Below, in pieces: positions 1 through 10,926 of a stretch of 64,000 bases of DNA; the stretch's first letter is position 1, and each line of letters begins with the position of its first letter. The DNA lies in assembly GCA_023213395.1 (NCBI GenBank), contig CM041465.1:69137741-69201740 (forward strand). The letters run 5' to 3'. Origin of the DNA: Cycas panzhihuaensis. Taxonomy: Eukaryota > Cycadophyta. Below the pieces are notes generated by a model that ran no database searches, was not told the origin of the DNA, and was given only the letters and a program-made list of their open reading frames with translations. A program made the position numbers and the translations under genes.

Positions 1-1
1 A

Positions 2-445
2 TTGGCGGGCGATTTTAATTCGGCCTTATGCCCCGGCGATAAGAGAGGGGGCACCGAGGGCTGGACTACTAGTATGAGTGAGTTTAGCGAATTTTTGCAA
101 CAGGGGGGGTTAGAGGATGTTAACCTTAGGGGTGCCTCCTTCACCTGGACCAATAAAAGGCTGGGGAATAACCTTATACAAATCAGACTGGATAGGGCGC
201 TGGTCAATTATGATTGGATGAGATGCTTCAAGGATTTCACCCTTGAAGCTTTGCCAAGGATCAGCTCTGATCATTCGCCCCTTTTGATGAATTTCTCGGA
301 CTCGGGTAAGTTTTTCGGGGCCCCCTTCAGATTTGAATTGATGTGGCTTCGCCACCCAGATCTTAGGAAAGGATCGAGGAATGGTGGAGCATCGGAATTG
401 AAGGACACGCTATGTACAGATTTTCCAAGAAGTTGGACTGGGTAA
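2..445 (+). pseudogene. LINE ORF2, C-terminal part of the apurinic-like endonuclease
   Basis: In live LINEs this domain nicks target DNA to prime reverse transcription. The C-terminal half of an exonuclease-endonuclease-phosphatase fold is visible: GDFNSAL at the very start, a FTWTNKR stretch, and a closing SDHSPLL motif containing the conserved Asp-His pair. A frameshift near 365-375 moves the true frame into the next segment. The N-terminal metal-binding residues lie left of the window. Confidence 0.85.
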
Positions 446-925
446 AAAGGAAAGTCAAGGTTTGGAATAAGGAAACTTTTCAAAATATTAACGATCAAAA
501 GGAGAAGACTATCCGGGATTTGAAAGATACCGAGGAACAGATCGAGCGGTTGGGCAGATCTCCAGAGCTGGATAAGGTAGAAAAGGAACCGATCGAGTCT
601 GGAGGAGATCCTCATTAGAGAGGAAATTCACTGGAGACAAAAATCTAGGGCTCTGTGGTTGGCGTAAGGAGATGTAAATACTAGATTTTTCCATATGACT
701 ACTGTAAAGCATAGAGCGAATAACAGAATCAGCAAGCTTCAAAGGGATGATGGCACTGAAGTCAGTTCGACAGAGGAAATGAAGGAGCTGGCCAGTGATT
801 ATTTCAAGGATCTATTTGCGGAGCCGTTGGATGGGGACATGGATTTGAGGAAGGAATTCCTCAATAACATCCCCTGTTTGGTGAATGATGCTCAAAACGC
901 CCAGATCACAGTTCCATTCACCTAG
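412..925 (+). pseudogene. LINE ORF2, linker between endonuclease and reverse transcriptase
   Basis: Two segments (412-618 and 695-925) encode the charged, helical linker typical of plant LINE ORF2, with W-x-K-rich stretches such as KVKVWNKETF and the conserved TRFFH / KHRANNRI region just before the RT domain. A TAA at about 664 and a frameshift near 618 separate the pieces, and a TAG at 924 separates them from the RT core. No catalytic residues are expected here. Confidence 0.8.
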
Positions 926-2382
926 GACGAGGTTAAGGCGGCGCTCTTCAGTATGAAGAGAGATAAAGCTCCTGGCCCCGACGGTTTCCCTTCGGGGTTT
1001 TTCCAGGAATTTTGGGATATTATCAAGGGGGACTATATGGAAGCGCTCCAAGAATTTTATGCAAACAGGAAGATCTTGCAGGAGTGGCAGACTACCTTCC
1101 TGGTTCTCATCCCTAAAAAAGAGGGAGCGAAAAGGATGGAGGATTTCCGCCCTATAAGCCTTTGCAATGTCAAATATAAAATCTTAACCAAGGTCTTGGT
1201 TAATAGGTTAAAGGAAATTATGCCAAACATCATCTCTCAGAACCAAGATGGTTTTCTCCGGGGAAGACAGATCTACGACGGGTATATAGTTGTCCACGAA
1301 ACTGCCCACTCTGCAGCCGAAAGGAAGGAGCCTGTGATGCTCATCAAGATTGATCTCACGAAGGCCTTTGATAGGGTCTCCAGGAGTGTTCGCTTGATTG
1401 CCTAAGGGCTTTGGCCGGGAGACTTGGCGATCATGGATAAAACTATGTATTGAAATCCGCAGTTTCATTATCATTAATGGTTCGTCTTCTTGTTTCTTCC
1501 CGTGATCTGTGGGCCGAGGCGACCCGCTCTTTCCTTTTTTGTATATCACGATGGCCGAGTTGTTGGGCAGATCCCTGGAGTCCATGAGGAGACAGGGGGT
1601 CATAAACGGTATTAAACCAACATCGGGGATGGACAATGTGGCCCATCACCAATTCGTGGATGATAATATCTTTCTTGGGAAAGCTACAATAAGGGAGGCC
1701 ACCAATTTTAAAGAGATTTTGGGCCACTTCGAGAAGGCCACGAATCAAAAGATAAACTTGAACAAGAGCAATGTATTTTTTATAAATACCCCAGGCCATA
1801 TTCAAGGCGGGGATCGGCAGATGCACGGAGATGGGTATCAAAAAACTTCCCACAACTTACCTTGGCCTTCCTCTATTTGTTGGGAAGATGGCCAAGGATA
1901 TGTGGAATCCCCTTATTGATAGGTTGCAAAGGAAGATGGCTGGATGGAAAGGTGCCCTCTTAAGTCAAGCTGGAAAACTCCAGCTTGTAGCTTCCACGCT
2001 GCAGAGCATCCTAGTCTTTTGGATGTCCATCTTTAGAGTCCCAGCGGGTATCTCAGATATCATAGAATCTATTCAGAAGAGGTTCCTTTGTCCTGGGACG
2101 GAGAACAAAGACAGAATTCATTTAGTCAGCTGGAATAAAGTCTGTATGCCAAAATGGGCCGGGGGCCTAAATCTGAGAAGACTTCCTCTCTTCAGTGCAG
2201 CTCTAGGGGCCAAGTTGGGGTGGCGTCTGCTCAAAGGGGGCGAGAGGCTTTGGGAGAAGATCCTAAATAGGAAATATGTGCAAGGAGGTTCTTTGGTAGG
2301 TAATGATGTCTCTCAGGTTGGCTCAACCATTTGGAGGAGTATCCTAAAAGCTTGGAATGCTATAAGGAATGGCCTGAAATGA
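926..2382 (+). pseudogene. LINE ORF2 reverse transcriptase
   Basis: The polymerase domain is clear: APGPDGFPSGFFQEFW, then FRPISLCNVKYKILTKVL, then LIKIDLTKAFDRV (first catalytic Asp), then GDPLFPFLY and the FVDD active-site box (about 1657-1668; most plant LINEs read FADD), followed by the thumb with TTYLGLPLF and LSQAGKLQL. Frames change near 1405-1509 and 1830-1860, so translation would stop. Residue order and spacing are those of plant L1 elements. Confidence 0.92.
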
Positions 2383-2472
2383 AGACTAGGAGATGGGAAC
2401 TCCATTAGATTCTGGGAGGATGCATGGTGTAGCGACAAAGCGCTTAGGGATTATCCAGATCTGGAACCCATT

Positions 2473-2893
2473 ATGGGTCCTTGTGTAAGGATCTATGGAA
2501 GTTATGTAAAGGACTACTGGGCCGGAAGCGGAAAAAATAGGTCTTGGAAGACCCTAGAGGAAATCCAAGGTGAAAGACTGCAAGAAGGCCTTAGCAAGAT
2601 TAAAAGGATGCTTGGCAAGTGTTACATTCCCAGATTTCCTTCGTTGGACTCGATAGTGTGGCCCCTGAGCTCGTCCGACGATTACACAGTTAAACAAGGA
2701 TATCAATATCTATGTCAAACAAGAGGGGACCAGAGTAACCCTATCCTCGAAGGGGTTTGGAAGCTCCCTATCATTCCCAAGATTGTAGTATTTTGGTGGA
2801 CCTGCTTAAGGAATAAAATACTTACAGTCGACAATCTGAAAAGAAGAGGCTTTATGTTGGCAAACAGATGTACAATATTAATGAGAAATGTGT
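2473..2893 (+). pseudogene. LINE ORF2 C-terminal zf-RVT region
   Basis: After the RT thumb the sequence encodes the region found at the end of many plant LINE ORF2 proteins: a YTVKQGYQYL stretch, PKIVVFWWTCLRN (usually FxWR), and KRRGFMLANRC, where the first Cys of the zinc-finger-like motif appears. The rest of the Cys pattern is not found; from about 2893 the frame stays open to 2997 but no longer resembles the family. This marks the breakpoint. Confidence 0.8.
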
Positions 2894-3894
2894 CAATGCA
2901 ATTGTCACTTGAATCCAATTCGTGTATTGATTTCTTTATTATGAAAATTACATATTTTCTTTGGAAGTATATACCAACATTTTGTATGCCCTTGTGAAAG
3001 TTCAAAGAGTATAAGCAAGTATCCTGTAGATTTCCACATGAATCTTGGGGATTTTATGTGCCATATATCTAGTAAAGCTCTTGCAAATAATATTGGATTT
3101 GCTTTTCGATCATCAATTCATTCTCCAATTGTAACAGTTTATTGCATGGAAATGTGTCGGAGAATGTTGGAGAACCTTGTTAGTGCACTAACATGCTAAG
3201 TATTTATCAAAAAATGTGAGCAACCTACAATTTTAGGACATTGTAACGAAGAGCATGTCCATGATATTTGTTGAATTTGCTACCACTAATGTGGCTATGG
3301 TGGTGGTGATATAAAGAAAGAATTGTCTGTTACATTAGAATACATTCTCAACACATTGGGCCATTATTTCTATATCCAAAGCATCGAGGTGTAATATCAA
3401 TCCACATACTAGCTTGGAAGAGAGATTTCAAATCATCAAAAGAATGGTCATTGTTTCAACAAAGCAAAAGTTTGTCTTATATGTGTAATTTATAAATAAT
3501 AAATAACCAATGTAGTAAGTTGTAGAGTGGCCTTGTCCTAAATTGCAAGTGTTTCAAAAATTGTTCATGTTTGTGGTTCATTACATTGCAACAATGGTGT
3601 TAATAGGCACACTAATGTGTAACTCCTAAATGATATTTTAAAATTTGCTTATCACATTGAATTAGGCATAGTCATATGCCCAACGAACCCATCTTTGAAT
3701 TTGGACATAAACATATCCCTTTCAAAATTGTTTTTGCCCAAGTTGCATTAGGGGCTTGTAGTTTCATCCACAATTGCTTTCTTGCGTCTTGGTAATTCGA
3801 TCAGTCTTTATCCAATATTGCATTGGTATTTTAACATCATTGAAGGAATTACTTGACCACTTAGACTATATAATGTGGTTTGACAAGATGATTG
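2894..3894. other. Unassigned AT-rich spacer between LINE and LTR-E
   Basis: About 1 kb without recognisable coding sequence or terminal repeats. It is the left flank of the LTR-E insertion; the right flank resumes at 33106. Confidence 0.6.
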
Positions 3895-4318
3895 TGTTGG
3901 AAAATAATATTTAATCCATGGTCAATCTATGATAAATATGATTATATAATTAGTAGTCCCTCAAATATTGACAAAGAAGTGCACACTTTTGAAGATTCTT
4001 AATATGTGAGCATTATTAAATTGTGCATTAAAGCTCACATCTTCATGTATTCTCATAAGTCATCTAATAGGTTCTTCAATCTTATTAAACCTCTATGAGG
4101 TGACTTATATCTATAAGTGTGTGCCTATTCTAATGCAATAGATGAAGATTGACCATTATTTCAGTTTTTTTTGTATTTTGTTTTGGTGCATATTTCATCT
4201 TTCTTTATCATGGTATTGTAATTTTTGTATAATGCATTTAACATGATATCAAAGGTAAATTAATTGTACTACAAACTTATGCTACAATTTTATTCTTAAC
4301 TCAATTAAAATTTACACA
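3895..4318 (+). repeat. 5' LTR of LTR-E
   Basis: Starts TGTTGG, ends ACACA. It aligns along its whole length with 32698-33101, for example at AATATGTGAGCATTATTAAA and ATTTCATCTTTCTTTATCAT, with many point differences and small indels. Confidence 0.8.
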
Positions 4319-4320
4319 TT

Positions 4321-4333
4321 TGGTATCAGAGCC
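4321..4333 (+). other. Primer-binding site of LTR-E (initiator tRNA-Met)
   Basis: TGGTATCAGAGCC lies two bases after the 5' LTR and matches the usual plant PBS complementary to the 3' end of initiator methionine tRNA. It fixes the orientation of LTR-E as +. Confidence 0.85.
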
Positions 4334-4723
4334 TATGATTTGATTGTTAGAGCTAATGGTTTGGTTTTCGTGGGGTTCCATTTGTAAGTATGACAAACCT
4401 CATATTTGGAACGTATAAGTGGTGAACACGATGATTGGTTATCCATGTGACTCGGTGACGATGGTAGATTGCAAGGATGACATAACTGACTTGTGGAGAC
4501 ATAAACGCCGTGTATTTCTTGTAGCAACAAACAATGGTAAGTAGAGATCTGTTGGCATGTAGATTTTGGGCATTGAATCCATGTTGAAGTCTTTTGATAG
4601 TTGTAGAAGCCTTACATGCCAGTTATCTTGCAAATGCAACAATTATGTTTACTTGTAGATGTTTCAATGTAATCAATTTGTAGTTGTTATCTTTATCCTT
4701 GATATGGTGGATGATTATGGATT
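4334..4723 (+). other. LTR-E leader, left of the Copia-A insertion
   Basis: About 390 bp of internal LTR-E sequence after the PBS, with no clear ORF on the + strand. It ends at the 5 bp target duplication gaaat (4724-4728) created by Copia-A. Internal LTR-E sequence resumes at 27742. Confidence 0.65.
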
Positions 4724-4728
4724 GAAAT

Positions 4729-4940
4729 TGTTAGAACATTAGTGTTTTATCTTAAGTCTTGTACTATGGTGACCTTTATGTAAATTAAGGGTTATGTGTC
4801 ATAGTCCCCCTTTTGTCTTTAAATGACATTTGTCATACATGTACTGGATTACTTATGTAAATTAGTTGTATATAAGAAAGAGAAATTCTCTCTCATCGAT
4901 TAATGAAGATCATTCTAGTTTCACAATCTAGTTTCTTACA
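4729..4940 (+). repeat. 5' LTR of Copia-A
   Basis: TG...CA boundaries, 212 bp, immediately followed by a PBS and preceded by the gaaat duplication. About 20 differences from the 3' LTR at 27526-27736. The TATATAAGAAAG stretch near 4870 is a plausible TATA region of the U3 promoter. Confidence 0.92.
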
Positions 4941-4955
4941 TGGTATTAGAGTAGG
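4941..4955 (+). other. Primer-binding site of Copia-A
   Basis: TGGTATTAGAGTAGG abuts the LTR directly, a diverged match to the initiator-Met PBS TGGTATCAGAGC. The leader 4956-5635 that follows holds no gene; it carries several TGTACGG-type stretches of unknown meaning, for example TTGTACATTTG near 5550. Confidence 0.85.
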
Positions 4956-5635
4956 TCTAGCAATAAGTCAGACTAAAGTATCAAACATTGTTTTCTTAAG
5001 ACACTGAGCAAGGAGCATGGTGATAAAGATCTGAAGAAAGACGATAACACAAATTGAAAAAAGAACGACATTGTATAGAACTGTATAGAACCTTACAGAC
5101 CTGTACGGTTGAAAAGAATCAAATTGTTCAAAATCGTGTGAAATTTTACCAATAGAGATCTCTCAAGGAGTAGATTCTGTTGTCCAAAAGAATTGATTGC
5201 AAATTTTGCTTCGATAAGCGAAAAATCGCAAAAAAAAAATGGGCACATGTTTAAACCTATTACAACAATTTTCTCAACATTTTCTTTGCTTCAATTATAA
5301 TGAGTGGTATTAAAATCTTCCTTAGACTATAAGCATTCTGTCAAATATAAGATTGCAAGATTTCATTGGGGTTTTTCAAGTTATGAGCAAAAGAATGAAT
5401 TAAACCCTAGTCGCCCCTCTTCCTTTCAAGTGAATTTTCTTTCAATCTAGAAAAGATCTCTCAAATCTAACTTAAGATACTTTGTAAACAAAGTGAAAAT
5501 CTATCATTTGAGTGGCTTATTTTTAAATTTCGTACACTTGTACTAAATTTGTACATTTGTATGACTGTACGGATTTGGTCTATCGCAGTCATTTAAAATT
5601 CTCTGTTTGTTGTCCTTTCTTCAATCTATTGCAAA

Positions 5636-6517
5636 ATGGCTTCAATTTACTCTTTGGGTGAGTCATATAAGCTAACCGGTCAAAATTATGCGACTTGGAA
5701 AATTAAAATGAAAGTGTTTTTAGTTGCAAAAGATGCTTGGTACATTGTCATAGAAAAAGAAAATAAATTAGTCATTGGAGACACTGTAAAACTTGCCAGT
5801 TGGGAAGAAAGGGATAAGCAAGCACTAGTCATCATCACTCTATCTGTTAGTGATTCTATCTTAACTCATATTAGTGAAGCCACCTCCTTAGTTGAAGCAT
5901 GGAAAGCCCTTGCATCTCTCTACAATTAGAAGATTGAAGCCCGTATCATTACTCTTAGAGAGCAGTTGTACTGTCTTCACTTATGGGAGGGCGAACAAGT
6001 TGCTGATCTCATTACCAAATTGATAGAAATCAAAGATAATCTTGCCTCTGCAGGTGGATTAGTATCAGATACTAAAATTATTTGTTTAATACTAAAGAAA
6101 TTACCAAAATCACTTGACAATCTAGTAAATACACTTATTATTGGAGGACAAGCCTGTAACATGTCATTTGATACCTTCTGTAAACATCTTCTTCAACAAG
6201 AATAGAGGATACAAAGGTATGAGGAGGAAACAAAAGTCAAAGAAGCCTTTTCGTCTAGACTGAAAATTGAAAAACGAGGAAGAGGAACAAGAGAAAGATC
6301 AGTAAATGCAAGAATCAACAAAGGATGATCTATTAGAGGAAGGATAGGATCATGCAAAGGAAGGTCAACAAACACTCAGGTATGTTATCATTGTGGCAAA
6401 CCAAGTCACCTTGCTGCAAAGTGTAGATCAGTAGAAACTCGTCCTTGTTATTATTGTGGCAGATATGGACGTCTCTCAATCTATTGCTTCTACAAAAGAA
6501 CTGGAATTTCCAAAGGA
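5636..6517 (+). pseudogene. Copia-A gag, left part
   Basis: Gag forms the particle that packages element RNA. The copia gag start is clear: MASIYSLGESYKLTGQNYAT, then ATWKIKMKVF and AWKALASLYN. After a TAG near 5927 come the LREQLY stretch, LKKLPKSL and LLQQE. Two CCHC zinc knuckles follow: CYHCGKPSHLAAKC (about 6382-6423), and a second at about 6448-6489 whose His is Arg (CYYCGRYGRLSIYC). The frame carries several nonsense codons and is cut at 6517 by the Copia-B LTR. Positions 6158-6512 are repeated at 18344-18700. Confidence 0.9.
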
Positions 6518-6717
6518 AGTTAGAATGTAATGTTTTATCCAATGTCATAGGTTAATGTATGTATCTTTATGTAACCAACAAGACATGTGTCACTCAAATG
6601 TGTTTTAGTTATAAGTTGGTTCAAGGGAGTTATAAACCCTAATTGTATTTAATCACTTGAGCTCTGAATAATGATTATCAAACATTCTTCATCCATCTTT
6701 GCATTGTCATTCTAACA
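6518..6717 (+). repeat. 5' LTR of Copia-B
   Basis: 200 bp, ends TCTAACA just before a PBS. First base is A where the 3' LTR has T, so the canonical TG start is lost here. Confidence 0.9.
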
Positions 6718-6729
6718 TGGTATCAGAGT
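6718..6729 (+). other. Primer-binding site of Copia-B
   Basis: TGGTATCAGAGT abuts the LTR, one base from the perfect initiator-Met PBS. The leader continues to 7301 without a gene; the open frame at 6762-6995 is Arg/Lys-rich and unlike any family I know. Confidence 0.88.
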
Positions 6730-7301
6730 AGGTCATTCTGCCTGATTGAGAGAGGGTCTCCATGAAATCGAGAAAGGAAGACAAGTACAACTTTAGGACA
6801 AGTTGTAGAGGAGAAAGACGAGGACTTCAAACGAAGCAAAAGCAGAGAAGGAGACGAGCACCAAAAGACCTCAAGCAAAGCAGAAGCAGAGAAGAAAGCA
6901 AGTACCAGAAGGATACAGAATTTGCCTGTACGGAACCATATGGTCGTACATACTCAAACATTTTAAGGTCTCAGAATTCGATGAAATTCACCTAGATCGA
7001 AGATCTCGACGTCGTCTACATTTTTCTCTTCTATGTCGAAGTGATCCGAGGTCATTTGAAGGGGGGTTTTGGCCTTTTCTGCAAAATAATGAAGAACCCT
7101 AGCCATCCCTTTGGAGATTTCGGGTCATTTTTCTTCCAGATCAAAAACAATTTCAAAAAAATATTTGTAGATCTCTAATCTACTCATCAAGACCTTTCAT
7201 TTGAGGTAGGTCTCGATTCCATCTGTACTGTTTAGGTATCATACGGAAATCCATACTATTGTACGGCCTAGGGCAGTCTGAACATAGTTTTTCCTTCATA
7301 A

Positions 7302-8226
7302 ATGGCTTCTTCTATCTTAGCTCTGTCTGATAATGATAAGCTCACTGCCATCAACTACCATATTTGGAAAATAAAGGTAGAGACCCTTCTTAAAGCAAAA
7401 AATGCTTGGAGAATCGCAATAGGGGTTGAAGCCAAACCTAAGGACATTGGGCCTGATCAAACCAACTGGGAAGAAGGGTATAATACAGGGGTTATAATAT
7501 TGAAATTATCAATTTCGGATCCCCTTCTTATATATGTTGAAAATTTGTACTCCACTACAAGTATTTGGAAATGCCTGGAGAACTTGTATAGACAAAAGAA
7601 CAAGGCTAGGATAATAGCCTTAAAAGAAGAACTGTTCAAACTCCACATGAAGGAGTTTGAAACTGCCATTAATTTCGTGTATAAAGTAATTTCACCAAGG
7701 AATGATCTTTCTAGTGCGGGTGCTCCGGTTACAGATCAGGAGTTGGTGGAACTTGTGGTTAGCAAATTACCCAAATCGTTCGATGTGACGATAAATACCA
7801 TTACTAACACTGATCGAATAGCAACAATGATAAGTTGTTAAGGCGAGAGCAAAGAAACAAAAGATATGAGGATGCAGGTGATCGACAGGATTGTTGTTAA
7901 GGCGAGAGCAAAGAAACAAAAGATATGAGGATGCAGGTGAACTTGAGGATGCTTTTGCCTCCAGACTGAACCTGGGATTCAGAGGACGCAACAGAGGAAG
8001 GGGAAGAACTCCTGAAGGTCATGCTCCACCACGAGGTCGTTGGCAAGATGCAAGAGGACGAGGTTGCAGTATTATTCAAAGGATTTGTTATAGGTGTAGT
8101 AAGACTGATCATTTTGCTAGTTCTTGTAGGGAATTTGATGTGTGTTATCATTGTGGCCAATCATGACACTTTGCATACCAATGCAAGAAAGTAGACATCC
8201 AGAGAGGAAAACGACCAATGGGGAAC
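7302..8226 (+). pseudogene. Copia-B gag
   Basis: Starts MASSILALSDNDKLTAINYH with the copia gag pattern YHIWKIKVETLL, then LYRQKNKARIIALKEELFKL and SKLPKSFDVTINTI. A 59 bp tandem duplication at 7835-7940 shifts the frame near the end of the capsid part. The nucleocapsid part follows at 7891-8200 with two CCHC knuckles: CYRCSKTDHFASSC (about 8089-8130), and a second one interrupted by a TGA at 8164-8166. It leads into protease in the same polyprotein plan. Confidence 0.9.
7835..7940 (+). repeat. 59 bp tandem duplication within Copia-B gag
   Basis: A 47 bp segment beginning TTGTTAAGGCGAGAGC at 7835-7881 recurs at 7894-7940 after 12 bp of spacer, essentially identical. Period 59 is not a multiple of three, so the duplication alone breaks the gag frame. 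Confidence 0.9.
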
Positions 8227-8960
8227 TACAGTAAGGAACTGACTAGTGATGATGATTATGAGGAGGAGGAAACTGCCTTCATCGTTGCTCTAGCAACAAA
8301 CCTCGAAGAGAAGGGCATATGGTACATTGGCTCAGGAGTGTCACACCACATGACCGGTCGAGAAGAATGGTTCAAAAACTTGCAACCATACACTTGTGAT
8401 AAATTGGTGGAATTGGGAGACAAATACTCCCTTGAAATTAAAGGAGTCAGAACCATCAAAATAAAAGACAAGGTAAAAAAAATTGGAAATGTACTTTTGG
8501 TGCCTAGTTTAAAAATGAATTTATTGTCTGTCTCCCAACTTCAGAAAAAGGGGTTGAGTACTATATTTGATGAGAAAGGATTCTGTTATATCCTTGACAT
8601 GAAAAATAATGGCCATGTAATTGCAAAAGGGGTTGAAAGTAATGACCTGTATAGGTTGTTATCACATCCTATTTTGCCTAATGTAAAAGCTTGTACTGTA
8701 GTGAGTCATAATGATAATATGTGGCATTTGAAGTATGGTCATCTTCTCATGGAAAAATTTAAAAATATGGAGAAGAAATGTCTAGTAATTGGTTTGGCTC
8801 CAATCAAATCAAGTAATTTTGTATGAAAAAGTTGTCAGTCCGACAAATAACATAGGCTGCCATTCCATGAAAATAAATGGCGAGCACAGGAAAAATTAGG
8901 GCTAGTCCATACTGATTTGTGTGGTCCATTTACCCCACATTCCGTCAATGGAAGTAGATA
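8227..8960 (+). pseudogene. Copia-B protease and GAG-pre-integrase region
   Basis: The aspartic protease core is at about 8320-8350 as WYIGSGVSHHMTG. Copia proteases read WYIDSGAS, so the catalytic Asp is Gly here. The flap region VLLVPSLKMNLLSVSQL follows, then the GAG-pre-integrase domain with MWHLKYGHL (His of the zinc site) and a broken Cys pair near 8830-8845, with TGA codons. [10 protein letters not shown] starts the integrase core. Confidence 0.88.
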
Positions 8961-9645
8961 CTTCATCACCTTCATAGATGATTTAACCAGGAAAATCTAG
9001 ATTTACTTCTTGCATACTAAATCAGAGGTATTTGATGTATTCAAAGAATTCAAAGCCGAAACTGAATTAGAGGCTAATTCTAAAATCAAATGCATAAGAT
9101 TTGATGGTGGAGGCGAATACATCTCCAAAGATTTCTTGGAATATTGCAAAGCCAATGGAATACGTAGGCAGTTCACAACTCCATACACACCCCAATCTAA
9201 TAGGGTAGTAGAAAGGAAAAACAAATTTATCATGGAGATGGCTCGCAGCATGATGCATGAGAAGTATTCCAAAAACATATTGGGCTGAAGTAGTTAGCAC
9301 GACTTGCTACTTATTGAATAGGAGTCCAACCAAAGTAAGCATGGACTGGAAGGAAGTCAGATATAAGTCATATGAAAGTATTTGGTAGCCAAGCCTTTGT
9401 CCACATACCAAATAAAAAAAGAACAAAACTAGATTCAAAAAGTTTAGAATGTATTATGGTCGGATACAACAAAAATTCCAAGGCCTACAAGTGCATAGAT
9501 CCAAAAACAAACAAAGTATATGTAAGTCGAAATGTTGTTTTCAATGAAGAAGACAAAGAAGAAAGTACAAGTCAAATCCAAATGATAGAGAAAATATCTC
9601 AGATAGCTCTTCACCCACTCCTGCAGAAGAAGAATTTGGCATAAC
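8961..9645 (+). pseudogene. Copia-B integrase
   Basis: The integrase core has the first Asp in [11 protein letters not shown] (after DLCGPF), the second in CIRFDGGGEYISKDF, and the catalytic Glu retained in SNRVVERKNKFIMEM (about 9199-9243). A TAG lies at about 8998. The frame shifts near 9285. The C-terminal part (9372-9644) has HIPNKKRTKLDSKS and VSRNVVFNEED, the usual link to RT. Not functional because of the stops. Confidence 0.9.
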
Positions 9646-10229
9646 TTCATAAGACATTTCAGAAGAGTCTATTTCACCTCAAGGTTCTCACTCAGACTCT
9701 ACTCCAGAGGATGAAGAAGTCTCTCTAGAAGAATCAAGGACCAAAGAAGACATAAAGGAAAAGAGAGTTCCCAAGTGGTACCTCAAAACTATAGAGGAAG
9801 GCAAAGGTGAAATACTTCCCCATAGAACAAGGAGTCAAAAACCAAGAGCCTTGTTCAGCGATGTAGAACCATAATCATTCGCCGAAGCAAAAGAACATGT
9901 TGAGTGGAGAAAAGCCATGGATGCTGAGCTAGATTCCATAATAAAAAACCAGAGTTGGAAACTGGTTGAACTACCATCTAACAAATCAATTGGGAATTGT
10001 AAATAGATCTATAAAATAAAAAAAGGACGCGATAGAAAAATACAAAGCTAGGCTAGTTGCAAAGGGCTACACGCAAACAACAGGTGTAGATTATGAAGAG
10101 ACTTTCTCTCTAATGGCTAAACTGAACACAGTAAGAACAATTACAGTTCTAGCATCACAAAAAAATTGGAAGATATACCAGTTGGACGTGAAAAGTGCCT
10201 TCCTGAATGGCAAAATAGAAGAGGAAGTC
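9646..10229 (+). pseudogene. Copia-B reverse transcriptase, N-terminal part
   Basis: After the acidic linker, VPKWYLKTIEEGKGE and W-x-KAMDAELDSI open the RT domain, with a frameshift near 10005-10025, then YKARLVAKGY and YQLDVKSAFLNGKIEEEV. The codon for that last Val is where Gypsy-C landed (target aagtc, 10225-10229). The domain continues at 16978. Confidence 0.9.
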
Positions 10230-10479
10230 TGTTACGAGACTAGCCGTAACTGGAGAATAAGAGCCAATTGCGAGAGATTGCTGAGAACAAGTGCAATTAA
10301 TAAAACCATATATAATTGATTGATAAATGTTTGATTGATAAAACGATTGATGCCCTATTACATTTGGGTCCTGATTTATATACATATCAGACCCTCTTTC
10401 ACAAAGGATGTGCTCTTTCAATAGCACCCTTTGACTTAATTAATCATGTGTTTTTCTTTTTTAAAAAAAGTTTATAACA
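10230..10479 (-). repeat. 3' LTR of Gypsy-C
   Basis: TGTTAC...ATAACA as read on the + strand; this is the downstream LTR because the element is inverted. Nearly identical to 16723-16972. Confidence 0.97.
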
Positions 10480-10495
10480 ATTCCTCCCTCTTAAG
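10480..10495 (-). other. Polypurine tract of Gypsy-C
   Basis: On the - strand CTTAAGAGGGAGGAAT abuts the 3' LTR; it primes plus-strand synthesis in live elements. The stop codon of the chromodomain ORF (TAA, 10491-10493) lies inside it. Confidence 0.9.
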
Positions 10496-10926
10496 ATGTT
10501 TCGCCCACTAAACCTTCTCTTGTCAACTCGGGATGAAGTTTGATAAAATCGGAAGATTCCCACGAAGCATCTTCAATAGGCTGCTGTTTCCACTTAATGA
10601 AATATTCTCGAATAGTCTTGGACCGCAATCTACGTTCCCGAACTTCAAGGATGGCTTCTGGCAATAGAATTAATTTGCCTTCTTCATCTAGGAGGGTAGT
10701 TACTCGTCTGCACTGCACACAATTTCCAATTTTTCTTTTGAGACAAGAGACATGAAATACATTGTGTAGCTTTGAAGTTGGAAGTTCCAAGGCATAAGCC
10801 ACTTCGCCAATTCTCTGTTTAATCTGGAAAGGTCCATAAAATCGAGGACTCAATTTCTGCTTTTGAGAAGTTTTCAACGATGCTTGCTTGTATGGTTGTA
10901 ATCTTACATAGACCCAATCGCGGATT
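10491..10926 (-). pseudogene. Gypsy-C integrase C-terminus with chromodomain
   Basis: From 10877 downwards the frame reads KLSPRFYGPFQIKQRIGEVA (the GPY/F module of Ty3 integrases), LHNVFHVSCLKR, and then a chromodomain: EAILEVRERRLRSKTIREYF, followed by IKWKQQPIEDASWES. Chromodomains bind modified histones and direct integration to heterochromatin in characterised chromoviruses; that role here is by family. The aromatic cage is only partly visible. A stop or frameshift near 10926 separates it from the integrase core. Confidence 0.92.

Larger units (their letters stand above)
1..2893 (+). mobile_element. LINE (plant L1-like non-LTR retrotransposon), 3' part, decayed
   Basis: The window opens inside the endonuclease domain of a LINE ORF2 and runs through reverse transcriptase to the C-terminal zinc-finger-like region, in the usual plant L1 order. 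The reading frame is broken by several frameshifts and nonsense codons, so it is a dead copy. LINE homology fades near 2893, just after the zf-RVT region; I see no poly-A tail or flanking duplication there, so the 3' end was probably lost or replaced. The 5' part lies left of the window. Confidence 0.9.

Noticed and set aside
4321-4333. tRNA-Met gene fragments at the TGGTATCAGAGC sites (4321, 4941, 6718, 16709, 20092, 41681)
   Set aside because: Each abuts an LTR end and is only 12-16 bp, so these are primer-binding sites.
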